DNA of 64,000 bases from Pseudomonadota bacterium (GTDB lineage: Bacteria; Pseudomonadota; Alphaproteobacteria; Micavibrionales; CSBR16-224). Shown piece after piece: positions 34,195 through 43,180 of the stretch. How positions within the stretch are numbered: position 1 is the stretch's first letter; the number at the start of each line of letters is the position of its first letter. The position numbers and the translations under genes are program-made. The DNA lies in contig CP053449.1 in assembly GCA_013285465.1 (NCBI GenBank), forward strand, positions 124,001-188,000. Reading direction: 5' to 3'. The notes below the pieces were generated by a model. The model saw nothing but the letters and a program-made list of their open reading frames with translations. It was not told where the DNA came from and searched no databases.

Positions 34195-34599
34195 TTACGT
34201 CCGGGTTTGTAAAGTGAATGCGATATGGTGCATCAGCTTTTCCCCGTTTTCCGCATTGGTGACCAATGCAACGCGCTTAATTTTCGTCCAGCGCTCCATC
34301 TCTTTCGGCGGCAGCTTTACCTTCAGCTTTGCCATGGCACCGCCCATCTGGACGATATAGACAGTGCCTGTAGACGGATCGCCTTCAATCCAGGCCGGCA
34401 CATCGTCGAATGCGGCATTCACTGTTAAAACAACGCTTCCGGCATCGTCAAACAGGAACGCAATTTCCGCCTCCAAAAGCCCGTTAATGCCTTGCGGCGA
34501 CGGATGACCGGTATCGTGCATGATATCCGAATCAACGCTTTCATCGCTTTTGCGCCTAAATAACATATAACGCAATTTTGTTAAGAAAGTCTTTATCAT
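34195..34599 (-). CDS. Hypothetical protein, 134 residues
   Basis: A basic N-terminus (MIKTFLTKLRYMLFRRKSDE), which may contact a membrane, is followed by a predicted beta-rich domain (GLLEAEIAFLFDDAGSVVLT, VPAWIEGDPSTGTVYIVQMGG) and ends with FTLQTRT. No family is recognised. The ribosome site is weak (GCGAAG). It sits 37 bases upstream of the 113-residue gene and probably shares its transcript. Confidence 0.55.
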   Translation of the reverse strand: MIKTFLTKLRYMLFRRKSDESVDSDIMHDTGHPSPQGINGLLEAEIAFLFDDAGSVVLTVNAAFDDVPAWIEGDPSTGTVYIVQMGGAMAKLKVKLPPKEMERWTKIKRVALVTNAENGEKLMHHIAFTLQTRT

Positions 34600-34720
34600 A
34601 ATACGTAACTTCGCCTTTGCGGACCAAATCTATCCTTTTCATCTTAACCGCCCCTGTCATTAATTCAAGAAAGCATTGCTTTGCTTGACCCGTTGCCGGT
34701 TTTGGCGTATTTTTGACGGC

Positions 34721-35227
34721 ATGGATGAGAATGTGTTTATTTATCAACGTGATGATTACTCCTGCGGGCCGGCATGTCTTGCAACGGTCTCGCTTATTTT
34801 TGGTAAAGAAACCGATTATGAATTTTTCCGGCAGCTGCTGACCCCTAATCCTGAATCCGGTACCCGCAATTCGCAACTGGCGGCGGCGGCGGCGGCGCAT
34901 CTGGGTGCGGTTGCGCATGGGGAAGACATCTATCGCGGCGGTATCGCGATTGCCAATATCATCCACGAACCCAGTGAAGACGGCCATTATGTTGTGTTTC
35001 TGGATAAACGGGATGAAGAGATCGCCTATTATGACCCTTACGACCATGAAATCCATATCAGAAAGCAGGATGATATCCGCTGGGTGTCGGAATCCGGTCA
35101 TTTGGAGAAATGGTCCGTGAATTTTCCGCCGCTGGAGGGGGCTGATTTTGCGCTGTGGAAATCCCTGCAGGAAAAGGTTCACCGGCAACCGAAACTGATC
35201 CATAAACAGCCTGCCGCACAGTCTTGA
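34721..35227 (+). CDS. Peptidase C39-like protein
   Basis: The 168-residue protein starts at ATG 34721; the frame extends to 34676 but the family N-terminus fits 34721. YQRDDYSCGPACLATVSLIFG carries the C39 catalytic Cys (about residue 15) and helix. A His in EDGHYVVFLDKRDE (about 90) and an Asp in AYYDPYDHE (about 105) complete the expected Cys-His-Asp triad. C39 peptidases cut double-glycine leaders; stand-alone domains like this are mostly uncharacterised. No transporter domain is fused. The next gene starts 59 bases downstream. Confidence 0.72.
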   Translation: MDENVFIYQRDDYSCGPACLATVSLIFGKETDYEFFRQLLTPNPESGTRNSQLAAAAAAHLGAVAHGEDIYRGGIAIANIIHEPSEDGHYVVFLDKRDEEIAYYDPYDHEIHIRKQDDIRWVSESGHLEKWSVNFPPLEGADFALWKSLQEKVHRQPKLIHKQPAAQS

Positions 35228-35286
35228 CAAGGCCTCCGCCCTGTCGCACCATAAACAGTCTTAAATCTTTCGGAGATAAAGAAAAA

Positions 35287-35763
35287 ATGACGAGCGACCA
35301 CGAGCACTTTATGCGCGAGGCCATTGCGCTTTCTGCGCAGAATATGGAAGACAATACCGGCGGGCCTTTTGGCGCGGTTATTGTGAAAGACGGCAAGATC
35401 GTCGGGCGCGGGTCGAATAAAGTGACATCCTCAAATGATCCGACGGCACATGCCGAGGTGGTTGCCATCCGCGATGCCTGTAAAAATCTGGACGATTTTT
35501 CGCTGGCGGGATGTGAAATCTATACCAGTTGTGAACCCTGCCCGATGTGTTTATCGGCGATTTACTGGTCACGGCTGGATAAAATCTATTTCGCCAATAC
35601 CCAGCATGATGCGGCGGAAATTGATTTTGATGACCGCTTTTTATATGAACAGGTCGCCCTGCCCAAGGAAGAACGCAGCTTGCCATCCGTGCCGCTGTTG
35701 CGGGATGAGGCACTGAAAGTGTTTAAGGAATGGCAGCAAAAAACCGATAAAATCCCCTATTAA
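35287..35763 (+). CDS. guaD: Nucleoside/guanine deaminase (CDA superfamily)
   Basis: The 158-residue zinc deaminase has the catalytic motif TAHAEVVAIRDAC (HAE) and zinc cysteines in CEPCPMCLSAIYW. SSNDPTAHAE and the tail with DRFLYEQVALPKEERSLP resemble Bacillus guanine deaminase more than tRNA adenosine deaminase TadA, so guanine to xanthine is the likely reaction; the gene symbol is provisional. It is preceded by TTTCGGAGAT and a possible TTGACA at 35224. Its stop lies in the first of three tandem 11-bp repeats before trpD, so it may be the first gene of the trp transcript. Confidence 0.82.
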   Translation: MTSDHEHFMREAIALSAQNMEDNTGGPFGAVIVKDGKIVGRGSNKVTSSNDPTAHAEVVAIRDACKNLDDFSLAGCEIYTSCEPCPMCLSAIYWSRLDKIYFANTQHDAAEIDFDDRFLYEQVALPKEERSLPSVPLLRDEALKVFKEWQQKTDKIPY

Positions 35764-35787
35764 AGCCCTATTAAAGCCCTATTAAAG
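35755..35787. repeat. Three tandem 11-bp repeats
   Basis: CCCTATTAAAG occurs three times without a gap (35755-35765, 35766-35776, 35777-35787). The deaminase stop codon is inside the first copy and the trpD ATG is one base after the last. Every copy contains an in-frame or out-of-frame TAA, so changes in copy number would alter the spacing but not extend the deaminase. Confidence 0.85.
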
Positions 35788-35788
35788 A

Positions 35789-36757
35789 ATGAATATGAAT
35801 GCGCAAAAAGACTCCATCCACCGCCTTGTTCATGATGAATTATCTATGGACGGGCAGCTGGATTGTCTGCGCGGATTGACGCTGGACAATCTGACGCCGG
35901 AACTGGTGACGGAGGCCGTAAAGCTGTTCCGCGGGCAGATGATTGCCGTGCCGCTGCCGCATAAGGATGCGGTTGACCCTGTCGGGACGGGCGGTGATAA
36001 ATCCGGCAGTTTTAATATTTCGACCACGTCGGCCTTGGCGGCGGCAGCGGCGGGAACGGCGATTGCCAAACACGGCAATATTTCCATCTCGAGCAAATCG
36101 GGTGGGATTGATCTGCTGCAGGAACTGCATCTGACAATCCCCGGCACAGCGGCGCAGGCGGTGTCGGAATTTGAGCGCAATAATATCGTTTTCTTTTTTG
36201 CGCAGATATTCCATCCGGTTTTTAAAAACTTCACCGCGGCGCGGCGGGCGCTGGCGGCGGAAGGTGTGATTACGCTGTTTAATATTCTGGGGCCGTTATT
36301 GAATCCTGCCGAAACGCAGCGCACGGTAACAGGTGTGTTTCGCGCCGATCTTGTGCCGCTGGTGGCGGAGGTGAAACGCGCGACCGGCATTAAAAAGGCG
36401 CTGATCGTCCATGGCAACGGCATGGACGAACTGACATTAACGGGGGAGAATATCATCGCGGAAATCAATGGGGGTGATATTCGCTATTACACAAAAATGC
36501 CGGAGGATTTCGGTTTTAAATCCTGCACGGCGGAAGATATTCAGGGCGGCAGCCCACAGGAAAATGCGGTGATTACCCGCGCTATTTTCGACGGCAGTAT
36601 TACAGGTGCAAAAAAAGACATCGTGGCTTTGAATACAGCGGCAGCAATTTATGTCGGGGATGACGACATCACATTTGATACGGCGCTGGAAAAAGCGCGG
36701 GCGGTGATTGAAAACGGCGCGGCAACGGCATTGCTGGAAAGGCTGGCAACAGTATGA
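35789..36757 (+). CDS. trpD: Anthranilate phosphoribosyltransferase
   Basis: The 322-residue protein has the TrpD signatures: DPVGTGGDKSGSFNISTTSA (PRPP-binding glycine-rich loop, about residues 63-82), KHGNISISSKSG, NILGPLLNP and HGNGMDEL. It joins anthranilate to PRPP, the second step of tryptophan synthesis. Two nearby ATG codons (35789 and 35795) could serve as start; the ribosome site is poor because the upstream DNA is a tandem repeat. Its stop overlaps trpC by four bases. It opens the trpD-C-F-B-A block. Confidence 0.95.
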   Translation: MNMNAQKDSIHRLVHDELSMDGQLDCLRGLTLDNLTPELVTEAVKLFRGQMIAVPLPHKDAVDPVGTGGDKSGSFNISTTSALAAAAAGTAIAKHGNISISSKSGGIDLLQELHLTIPGTAAQAVSEFERNNIVFFFAQIFHPVFKNFTAARRALAAEGVITLFNILGPLLNPAETQRTVTGVFRADLVPLVAEVKRATGIKKALIVHGNGMDELTLTGENIIAEINGGDIRYYTKMPEDFGFKSCTAEDIQGGSPQENAVITRAIFDGSITGAKKDIVALNTAAAIYVGDDDITFDTALEKARAVIENGAATALLERLATV

Positions 36758-37515
36758 GCATATTGGACGAGATTGTTGCGCATAAGCGGGAAGAGATAAA
36801 GGCACTGGCGGATGTCTCAAACCCGGTGCATTGTACACGTGATTTTGCGCAGCTGTTTGAAAATGCACCCTGCCTGATTGCGGAGCTGAAGGCGGCCTCG
36901 CCATCCGAGGGGGTGATTGCCGAAAATTTTGAACCGGAAACGCAAGCCGCGAAATATGTCGCAGGCGGCGCGAACGCGATTTCCGTTTTGACGGATAAAA
37001 AATATTTCGGCGGCAGTTTTGAGGTGCTGCGTAAAACGCGGGCGCTGACGGATTTGCCGCTACTGTGCAAAGAATTCATTATTGATGAAAAGCAAATTCG
37101 CGTAGCGCGTGATTGCGGTGCGGATCTGGTCTTGCTGATTGTGAAGATTTTGCGTGATGAAGAATTACTGCGGTTGAAAAATGCGGTGGAAGATTTGGGT
37201 ATGGCGGCGCTGATTGAAATTCAGAATGAGGAAGAGTTAGAGCGCGCTTTGAAAACATCTCCCGATCTGCTGTTGATCAATAACCGCAATCTGACCAGCT
37301 TTGATGTTGATATGGGTACAACGGAAAATCTGCTGGCGGGCATTCCCGATCATGTGAAAGCGATTGCCGCCTCGGGCATTAAAACGCCGTCCGATCTTGA
37401 AAATTTTTCACCGCGTGTTGACGGTTTTCTGATTGGCACGACATTAATGCGGTCGGAAGATCCTGCCGCATTTCTGCGGAATTGCCGCGGAACATGGAAG
37501 ACACATGCAGCCTAA
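36754..37515 (+). CDS. trpC: Indole-3-glycerol phosphate synthase
   Basis: The 253-residue TIM-barrel protein has LIAELKAASPSEG (catalytic Lys), LCKEFIIDEKQI, LINNRNL and ASGIKTPSDL, the standard TrpC pattern. It closes the indole ring from CdRP with loss of CO2. It overlaps trpD by four bases and trpF by 11 bases, so expression is coupled. It is a single-domain enzyme, with TrpF encoded separately. Confidence 0.95.
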   Translation: MSILDEIVAHKREEIKALADVSNPVHCTRDFAQLFENAPCLIAELKAASPSEGVIAENFEPETQAAKYVAGGANAISVLTDKKYFGGSFEVLRKTRALTDLPLLCKEFIIDEKQIRVARDCGADLVLLIVKILRDEELLRLKNAVEDLGMAALIEIQNEEELERALKTSPDLLLINNRNLTSFDVDMGTTENLLAGIPDHVKAIAASGIKTPSDLENFSPRVDGFLIGTTLMRSEDPAAFLRNCRGTWKTHAA

Positions 37516-38110
37516 AGTAAAGATATGCGGTATTACGAATTTGGGTGATGCGCTTTTGGCGGAAAGTCTGGGGGCGGATTTTATCGGATTTGTCTTTGCG
37601 GAGAAATCGCCGCGCCGCGTCAGTGAAACAACGGCCAGGGAAATTTCCGCTGCGCTGACAAGGGCGCGCGCTGTTGGTGTGTTTGTCGAACACAGCCGCG
37701 ATGAAACCGAACGGATAGCGGAGGAGTGCGGCTTATGGGGTGTGCAGCATTATACTTATTTCCCCGAAGGGTTCTGGGGGCCGCATTATATTTACGCACT
37801 GCGGCTGGGCGCGCCGGATGCGCCACAAGATTTTTCTTCCCTGAATTGTGATTATATGCTAATTGATTCCTATGATGAAAAACAACATGGCGGCACAGGC
37901 AAAGTATTCGATTGGACGGAACTTCCGTCCGGCATTAACCGTGCGCGCGTTTTTCTGGCCGGCGGCCTAGGACCTCATAACATCTGCGCGGCCGCACGCG
38001 AAAACACATTCTCTCTTGATCTTTCCAGTAGCGTAGAAGCCCGCCCCGGGAAAAAAGACCCGGCAAAGCTCAAAAAACTTTTTACCAATTTAAAACATTG
38101 TGAAGGATAA
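37505..38110 (+). CDS. trpF: Phosphoribosylanthranilate isomerase
   Basis: The 201-residue barrel enzyme has [20 protein letters not shown] (catalytic Cys and start of the barrel), [11 protein letters not shown] and [10 protein letters not shown] (phosphate binding). It converts PRA to CdRP by Amadori rearrangement. The HTR-type catalytic Asp region is present as LIDSYDE. It overlaps trpC and lies 5 bases before trpB. Confidence 0.93.
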   Translation: MQPKVKICGITNLGDALLAESLGADFIGFVFAEKSPRRVSETTAREISAALTRARAVGVFVEHSRDETERIAEECGLWGVQHYTYFPEGFWGPHYIYALRLGAPDAPQDFSSLNCDYMLIDSYDEKQHGGTGKVFDWTELPSGINRARVFLAGGLGPHNICAAARENTFSLDLSSSVEARPGKKDPAKLKKLFTNLKHCEG

Positions 38111-38115
38111 CGACA

Positions 38116-39327
38116 ATGACAGTTTCCTTACGGAACCTGCCCGATGAAAAGGGTTATTTCGGAGATTTCGGCGGGCGCTTTGTACCCGATACGCTGATGC
38201 AGCCGCTGCTGGATTTGCAGGCGGCTTATCTGGAGATAAAAGATACGGCGGAATTCAAAGATGATTTGGCGGATTTGCTCAATCATTTTGTCGGCAGGCC
38301 GACACCGCTGTATTTCTGTGCGCGTTTGACGGCGGAATGCGGCGGCGCGAAAATCTATCTGAAACGCGAAGATCTGACCCATACCGGCGCACATAAAATT
38401 AATAATGCCGTCGGGCAGATTTTGCTGGCCAAACATATGGGTAAAACCCGCATCATTGCCGAAACCGGCGCAGGGCAACACGGTGTGGCGACGGCAGCTG
38501 TTGCGGCCAAGATGGGCATGGGCTGCGTTGTCTATATGGGGGCGGAGGATATCAAGCGGCAGGAGCCGAATGTGTTCCGTATGCGTCTGCTGGGCGCGGA
38601 AGTGCGCGGTGTGGAAAGCGGTTCGGCAACTTTGAAAGATGCCGTATCCGAAGCGATGCGCGACTGGGTCAGCAATGTTGCCGATAGTTATTATCTGCTG
38701 GGATCGGCTTTGGGGCCGCATCCTTATCCGATGATTGTGCGCGATTTTCACAAAGTCATCGGGCAGGAAGCGCGGGCGCAAATTCTGGAAACGGAAGGCC
38801 GGTTGCCGGATGAAATCTGCGCCTGTCTTGGCGGCGGCTCAAACGCGATCGGGGCTTTTCACGAGTTTCTGGATGATAAAGAGGTTGCACTGACGGCGGT
38901 CGAAGCCGGCGGCACGGCGATTGAAACAGGTCATCACGCGGCGCGTTTTTCCGGCGGGCATGCGGGAATTTTCCAAGGTATGAAAAGCTATGTTTTGCAG
39001 GATAAAAGCGGACAGATTTCTCTGACGGAGTCCATTTCCGCAGGATTGGATTATGCCGGTGTCGGCCCCGAACATGCCAATCTGATGGAAGAAGGGCGCG
39101 TGCAGTATTTATATGTGCATGATAAAGAAGCGCTGGCGGCTTTCCGGAAATTGAGCCGGATGGAGGGTATTCTGCCTGCGCTGGAATCATCGCATGCGCT
39201 GGCTTACGGGCTGCGCCGTGCAAAGGAAATGACACAAGAGCAAATCATTATCGTTAATCTTTCCGGGCGCGGCGATAAAGATATGGGGATTGTGATGGAA
39301 GCATTGGCAGAGGAGTTGTCGTTATGA
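38116..39327 (+). CDS. trpB: Tryptophan synthase beta subunit
   Basis: The 403-residue protein has the PLP Lys in [13 protein letters not shown] (about residue 93), [25 protein letters not shown] for phosphate binding, and [10 protein letters not shown] near the end (here [11 protein letters not shown]). It condenses indole and serine to tryptophan as part of the alpha2beta2 complex. AAGGATAACGACA precedes the ATG. It overlaps trpA by four bases, consistent with stoichiometric synthesis. Confidence 0.96.
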   Translation: MTVSLRNLPDEKGYFGDFGGRFVPDTLMQPLLDLQAAYLEIKDTAEFKDDLADLLNHFVGRPTPLYFCARLTAECGGAKIYLKREDLTHTGAHKINNAVGQILLAKHMGKTRIIAETGAGQHGVATAAVAAKMGMGCVVYMGAEDIKRQEPNVFRMRLLGAEVRGVESGSATLKDAVSEAMRDWVSNVADSYYLLGSALGPHPYPMIVRDFHKVIGQEARAQILETEGRLPDEICACLGGGSNAIGAFHEFLDDKEVALTAVEAGGTAIETGHHAARFSGGHAGIFQGMKSYVLQDKSGQISLTESISAGLDYAGVGPEHANLMEEGRVQYLYVHDKEALAAFRKLSRMEGILPALESSHALAYGLRRAKEMTQEQIIIVNLSGRGDKDMGIVMEALAEELSL

Positions 39328-40106
39328 GCAGAATCGCAAGCACATTTGCCAAAGGCAAAGCCTTTATTCCCTATATTACGGCGGGCGATCCCGATATGGC
39401 GACGACGCTGTCGGTTTTGAAAACACTGGCACGCAGCGGCGCGGATATGATCGAGCTGGGGATTCCTTTTACCGACCCTGTTGCCGATGGTCCGACGATT
39501 CAAAAAGCGTCCGAACGTGCTTTAAAACATCCGTTCCGCATGGAAAGCATTTTCGGGCTGGTGAAGGAATTCCGTTCGGCGGGATTTGAAACACCGGTTG
39601 TATTGATGAGCTACGCCAATCCTGTTTTTGTCTACGGCTATGAGGCCTTTGCCAAAGAGGCGGTGGCAAGCGGTATTGATGCGGCTTTGCTGACGGATAT
39701 TCCGCCGGAGGAAGCGGAAGACTATGTTGCTGCGGCAAAAAAATACGGGCTGGGAACGGTCTTTCTGTGTTCGCCGACGACATCACCGGAACGGCTGAAA
39801 CTGGTCGATGATGCCTCCACCGCCTATGTCTATTATGTGGCGCGTGCGGGGGTGACGGGCGCGCGCGATGATCTGCCCCGTGATGTACAGGAAGCATTGG
39901 CGGATTTGAAGAAAAATCTGAAGAAACCGCTTTGTGTCGGCTTCGGTATTTCGACGCCGCAGCAGGCGGAGGTGATGGCAAAATATGCGGATGGGGTTAT
40001 TGTCGGCTCCGCCCTTGTCGGTTTGTTTGAGCGATGGCGCGGGACGGAACTTCTCTCGCATATCGCAAAACTGACGCAGGATTTAAAAGGAGCCATTCAT
40101 GCTTAA
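39324..40106 (+). CDS. trpA: Tryptophan synthase alpha subunit
   Basis: The 260-residue barrel has [28 protein letters not shown] (catalytic Glu and Asp region), [13 protein letters not shown] and [10 protein letters not shown]. It splits indole-3-glycerol phosphate into indole and glyceraldehyde 3-phosphate and passes indole to TrpB. It overlaps trpB by four bases. Its stop overlaps the start of the downstream anthranilate-synthase gene by eight bases. Confidence 0.95.
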   Translation: MSRIASTFAKGKAFIPYITAGDPDMATTLSVLKTLARSGADMIELGIPFTDPVADGPTIQKASERALKHPFRMESIFGLVKEFRSAGFETPVVLMSYANPVFVYGYEAFAKEAVASGIDAALLTDIPPEEAEDYVAAAKKYGLGTVFLCSPTTSPERLKLVDDASTAYVYYVARAGVTGARDDLPRDVQEALADLKKNLKKPLCVGFGISTPQQAEVMAKYADGVIVGSALVGLFERWRGTELLSHIAKLTQDLKGAIHA

Positions 40107-41997
40107 TATAGAATTTGTAAAAACAATTGATGATACAAAACCCTTCGCCCTGATTGAGAAAGAAGGACGGCTGAATTTTTATCAGGGGAGGGTCAGCCGT
40201 CTGGACAATATTCGTGATATTCATAAGCTTGCACGGCGTGAAAATAATGATGTTGTTTTTGTGCTGCCTTATGCCGCCATTCGTGAACGCGGTTTCGAGG
40301 CTAAGGGAGATGAACCTGTTTTGGGGTTGTCGGCAAAAACACAGCTGGGTTTCGCAACGGAAGAGATTTTGCCGCATCTGCCGCAGGAAGGATTTGATCT
40401 GGACGGCAGTGTTGAACCGCTGCTGAATGACGATGATTACGCAGCACTGGTGGCGGCGTTTCAGCAGAATGAAATTGAAGGCGGGCATGTGTCACAGACG
40501 ACAATCTCGCGTAAATTTGCGGGGCGGATTAAGAACCTGTCACTGCAATCGCTGCTGGGAACATTCCGCCGGATTATTTTGCAGCGCGGCCATTATATGG
40601 CGGTGCTGTTTTACAATCCGGCTGCGGAGGAAAATGACGCGCAGATTATTCTGGCGGCAACACCGGAGCGGCATCTGGAAGTGACGGGTACGCGGACGAT
40701 TATGACGCCGATTGCCGGAACCTTGCGCAAGGAGGACCGCGAAACTTTTCCCGAAAGATTGAAACAGTTTATTCACGATAAAAAAGAAATTAACGAGCTG
40801 TTTCAGGTGCTGGATGAGGAAATGAAAATCATGGGTCTGATCTGTCCGGAAGGCGGGGCGGTGAACGGCCCGTTTCTGCGTGAGGTCGGTGCGGTTGTGC
40901 ATACCGAATATAATCTGATCGGCAAACGGACTTTGCATTCGATTGACGCTTTGCGTGAAACGCTACATGCACCGACGGTGGTCGGCTCTCCCATGGAATC
41001 GGCGGCGCGGGTGATAGCAAAATACGAACCTGATTCCCGCCGTTATTACGCGGGGGAAATCGGCGTTTATAAAAGGCCGCGTACCGAAGAACCGGATGGT
41101 GATATTGATGCCGCCATTTTGATCCGTATGGCGGAAATCGGCAAAGACGGAAATTTTGTCGTGCAATCCGGCGGCGGGCTTGTCCGTGATTCCGACCCCG
41201 CAAATGAGGCGCGGGAATCGACGGCAAAGGCGATGGGAATTCTGCGTTATTTCACCAGCGAGAGCGATGCCGTTCCTTATTTGACACAGGAATTACAGGA
41301 CGGCATCCGTGCGGATTTTGAAGCACGCAATGACCAGCTGTCGCAATTCTGGATGCAGAAACAAAACCATTATGCGCCGCAGCTGGGAACGGCGCTGGAA
41401 GGTAAATCCGTCACGATTATTAATAACGAGGATAATTTTGCGCATATGATCGCGCATTTAATTCGCAGTTTTGACGCAGACGTCACCGTCACGGATACCT
41501 TTGCCTATAACCCCGCACAGGATAAAGCGGATGTGACATTGATCGGCCCCGGTCCCGGTAATCCGAACAGCCGTGATCAACCGCGTATGGCAAAGCTGCA
41601 TGATATTACGGCGGCTTTGCGCAAATCGGGCAGGCCGCTTTTGGGTGTGTGTCTGGGGCATCAGGTCTTGGCACTGCATGAAGGCCTGACGGTGGCGCAG
41701 CAGACCAGCTCGACACAAGGTATGCCGATTGCTGTGACGGTTGACGGTCAAGATTGCCGTCTGGGATTTTACAATTCCTTTTCGCCCGTGATGGATGAGG
41801 CGGCTGAAAAATGCCGCGGTATTGCGTTTGATTGTGATGATAAGAGCCGCATTATTGCGATGCGCGGTGCGGGGTTTTCCGGCTTTCAATTCCATCCGGA
41901 ATCGGTGATGTCAATCGAAGGGGTGGAGCTGCTTTATAAAGCGCTGGCGCATTTGACGGACACGGCGCAGCGGGAAAAAGTCGCGCGGGTGCTTTAA
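40099..41997 (+). CDS. Fused anthranilate synthase, PhzE-like TrpE-TrpG
   Basis: The 632-residue protein fuses a chorismate-using TrpE-like domain (1-425) to a class I glutamine amidotransferase (about 440-632; nucleophile Cys in GVCLGHQVLA, His/Glu in FQFHPES). The order and length (about 630) match PhzE of phenazine synthesis better than the roughly 720-residue rhizobial TrpEG. HTEYNLIGKRTLHSI, APTVVGSPMESAARVIAKYE and LGFYNSFSPV are PhzE-like. The LLES feedback motif of TrpE is not seen at the N-terminus. Context in the trp operon implies it supplies anthranilate, though PhzE enzymes stop at aminodeoxyisochorismate. No phzD, F or G is present here. Confidence 0.85.
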   Translation: MLNIEFVKTIDDTKPFALIEKEGRLNFYQGRVSRLDNIRDIHKLARRENNDVVFVLPYAAIRERGFEAKGDEPVLGLSAKTQLGFATEEILPHLPQEGFDLDGSVEPLLNDDDYAALVAAFQQNEIEGGHVSQTTISRKFAGRIKNLSLQSLLGTFRRIILQRGHYMAVLFYNPAAEENDAQIILAATPERHLEVTGTRTIMTPIAGTLRKEDRETFPERLKQFIHDKKEINELFQVLDEEMKIMGLICPEGGAVNGPFLREVGAVVHTEYNLIGKRTLHSIDALRETLHAPTVVGSPMESAARVIAKYEPDSRRYYAGEIGVYKRPRTEEPDGDIDAAILIRMAEIGKDGNFVVQSGGGLVRDSDPANEARESTAKAMGILRYFTSESDAVPYLTQELQDGIRADFEARNDQLSQFWMQKQNHYAPQLGTALEGKSVTIINNEDNFAHMIAHLIRSFDADVTVTDTFAYNPAQDKADVTLIGPGPGNPNSRDQPRMAKLHDITAALRKSGRPLLGVCLGHQVLALHEGLTVAQQTSSTQGMPIAVTVDGQDCRLGFYNSFSPVMDEAAEKCRGIAFDCDDKSRIIAMRGAGFSGFQFHPESVMSIEGVELLYKALAHLTDTAQREKVARVL

Positions 41998-42854
41998 GGC
42001 GATAAGAGCAGAATGTTTTTATAGATATCGCTGGCCTCATGCGGGTCAAGTTTGATTAAGCCGGCGAAAAGCGTTGTCGAGACAAAACACATTTCGGCAT
42101 TCGTCATATAGGGGTTTTGCATGGCCTGTTTGATTTTATCTTCCTGCCCGCTGTCGCGATAGATTGCCTCAAGCCGGCGTTCAAGGCGGCGGGTCGTGTA
42201 AAAGGACGGATCATTCGGTGCCTGCAGGGCGCTTTCGATGATGCCAAGTGTCGTATAGGTTTCATTGATAACGGCATCATCGCCGATAACGACCGAAACG
42301 CTGCGCAGCCTTGCGGTTTTTCCGGTAATGTAATCGGCGCAGGTGTCATATTGCGCGGAGCGCATAAGCCCGTCGAGGACGGAGGATTTCGACCGCAGCA
42401 GGCTGTGAATGGCCTCGGGTGATGCTTTCATCATATAATGCCCGAAATGCGGCATAATTTCATCCAGCAGAATGACGGTGACGGCTTCGACGGCGTCGTC
42501 CTGTGGCAGTTCCAGCTCCATCACAGCGGCAATCCGCGCGGTGATGCGGTCTTTCAGATCAGGATGATGCTCATACAGGATTTTTAAAACCGGGTGCTGT
42601 GTTCCCAGACTGTCCAGAACGGCGATATAGGGCGGTGCTTTCAGAAGCATAAAAATACCGAACAGGCAGGGGATTAAAACGGCAAACCGTGCCGGCGGCC
42701 AGCCTGCGGCTGCGGTCTCCCCTTTTCGCAGTCCCGGAAAAAGACGTGTCAGCACCATCCAGACGGCAGTGCTGATGAGAAAACCGAGCACGGCAATAAT
42801 CAGGCTTTTCACCGGAGAATTCCACAGGATAAATTCCGTCCACTGCTCTTGCAT
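41994..42854 (-). CDS. Membrane-anchored hypothetical protein
   Basis: The 286-residue protein has two membrane segments (about 14-36 and 50-66) and a mostly helical cytosolic or periplasmic remainder of about 210 residues. The first 45 residues (FILWNSPVKSLIIAVLGF, then LFPGLRKGE) closely resemble the N-terminus of the 107-residue protein immediately upstream, so the two share a membrane module. The C-terminal region has no recognised motif. The start overlaps the upstream stop (TGATG). The 3' end overlaps the convergent anthranilate synthase gene by four bases. Confidence 0.65.
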   Translation of the reverse strand: MQEQWTEFILWNSPVKSLIIAVLGFLISTAVWMVLTRLFPGLRKGETAAAGWPPARFAVLIPCLFGIFMLLKAPPYIAVLDSLGTQHPVLKILYEHHPDLKDRITARIAAVMELELPQDDAVEAVTVILLDEIMPHFGHYMMKASPEAIHSLLRSKSSVLDGLMRSAQYDTCADYITGKTARLRSVSVVIGDDAVINETYTTLGIIESALQAPNDPSFYTTRRLERRLEAIYRDSGQEDKIKQAMQNPYMTNAEMCFVSTTLFAGLIKLDPHEASDIYKNILLLSP

Positions 42855-43177
42855 CAGAAAGTCTCTTCCCCGTTTTGGGGTGCGGGTATGGTTGTTTTTT
42901 CAATATCGATTTCCGCCGTGTTTTCCGCGGGGGGATTATCCTCCGTCTGCGGTGTGGCCAGCGGCAGATAGACGGCGGTGAAGACGGCACAGACAATCAG
43001 CACGCGGGACAGCGGCATATAAAGCGGTTCGCCGTCTTTGTTTTTTGTCCTTAAAGCGGGAAACATTTTTGCGGCTATCAGCCATGTGATCTGCGCGGCA
43101 AATACGGCGAGCACAACAAGAAGAATATCTTTTGTGCGGCTGTCCCAGAGTATGAAATCCGTCAGATATCCGGCCAT
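42854..43177 (-). CDS. Small membrane protein related to the next gene
   Basis: The 107-residue protein begins MAGYLTDFILWDSRTKDILL, has two transmembrane segments (about 16-38 and 54-72), a linker with MFPALRTKNKDGEPL, and an acidic Pro-rich tail. The N-terminal half aligns with that of the 286-residue neighbour: F-I-L-W-D/N-S, hydrophobic helix, then F-P-x-L-R. No family is recognised. The stop is fused to the next start as TGATG, so the two are translationally coupled. Confidence 0.62.
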   Translation of the reverse strand: MAGYLTDFILWDSRTKDILLVVLAVFAAQITWLIAAKMFPALRTKNKDGEPLYMPLSRVLIVCAVFTAVYLPLATPQTEDNPPAENTAEIDIEKTTIPAPQNGEETF

Positions 43178-43180
43178 TTT

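Noticed and set aside
35224-35252. Promoter ahead of the deaminase gene
   Set aside because: TTGACA at 35224 is perfect but the best -10-like sequence (CATAAA) is about 20 bases away, so it is mentioned only as a possibility.
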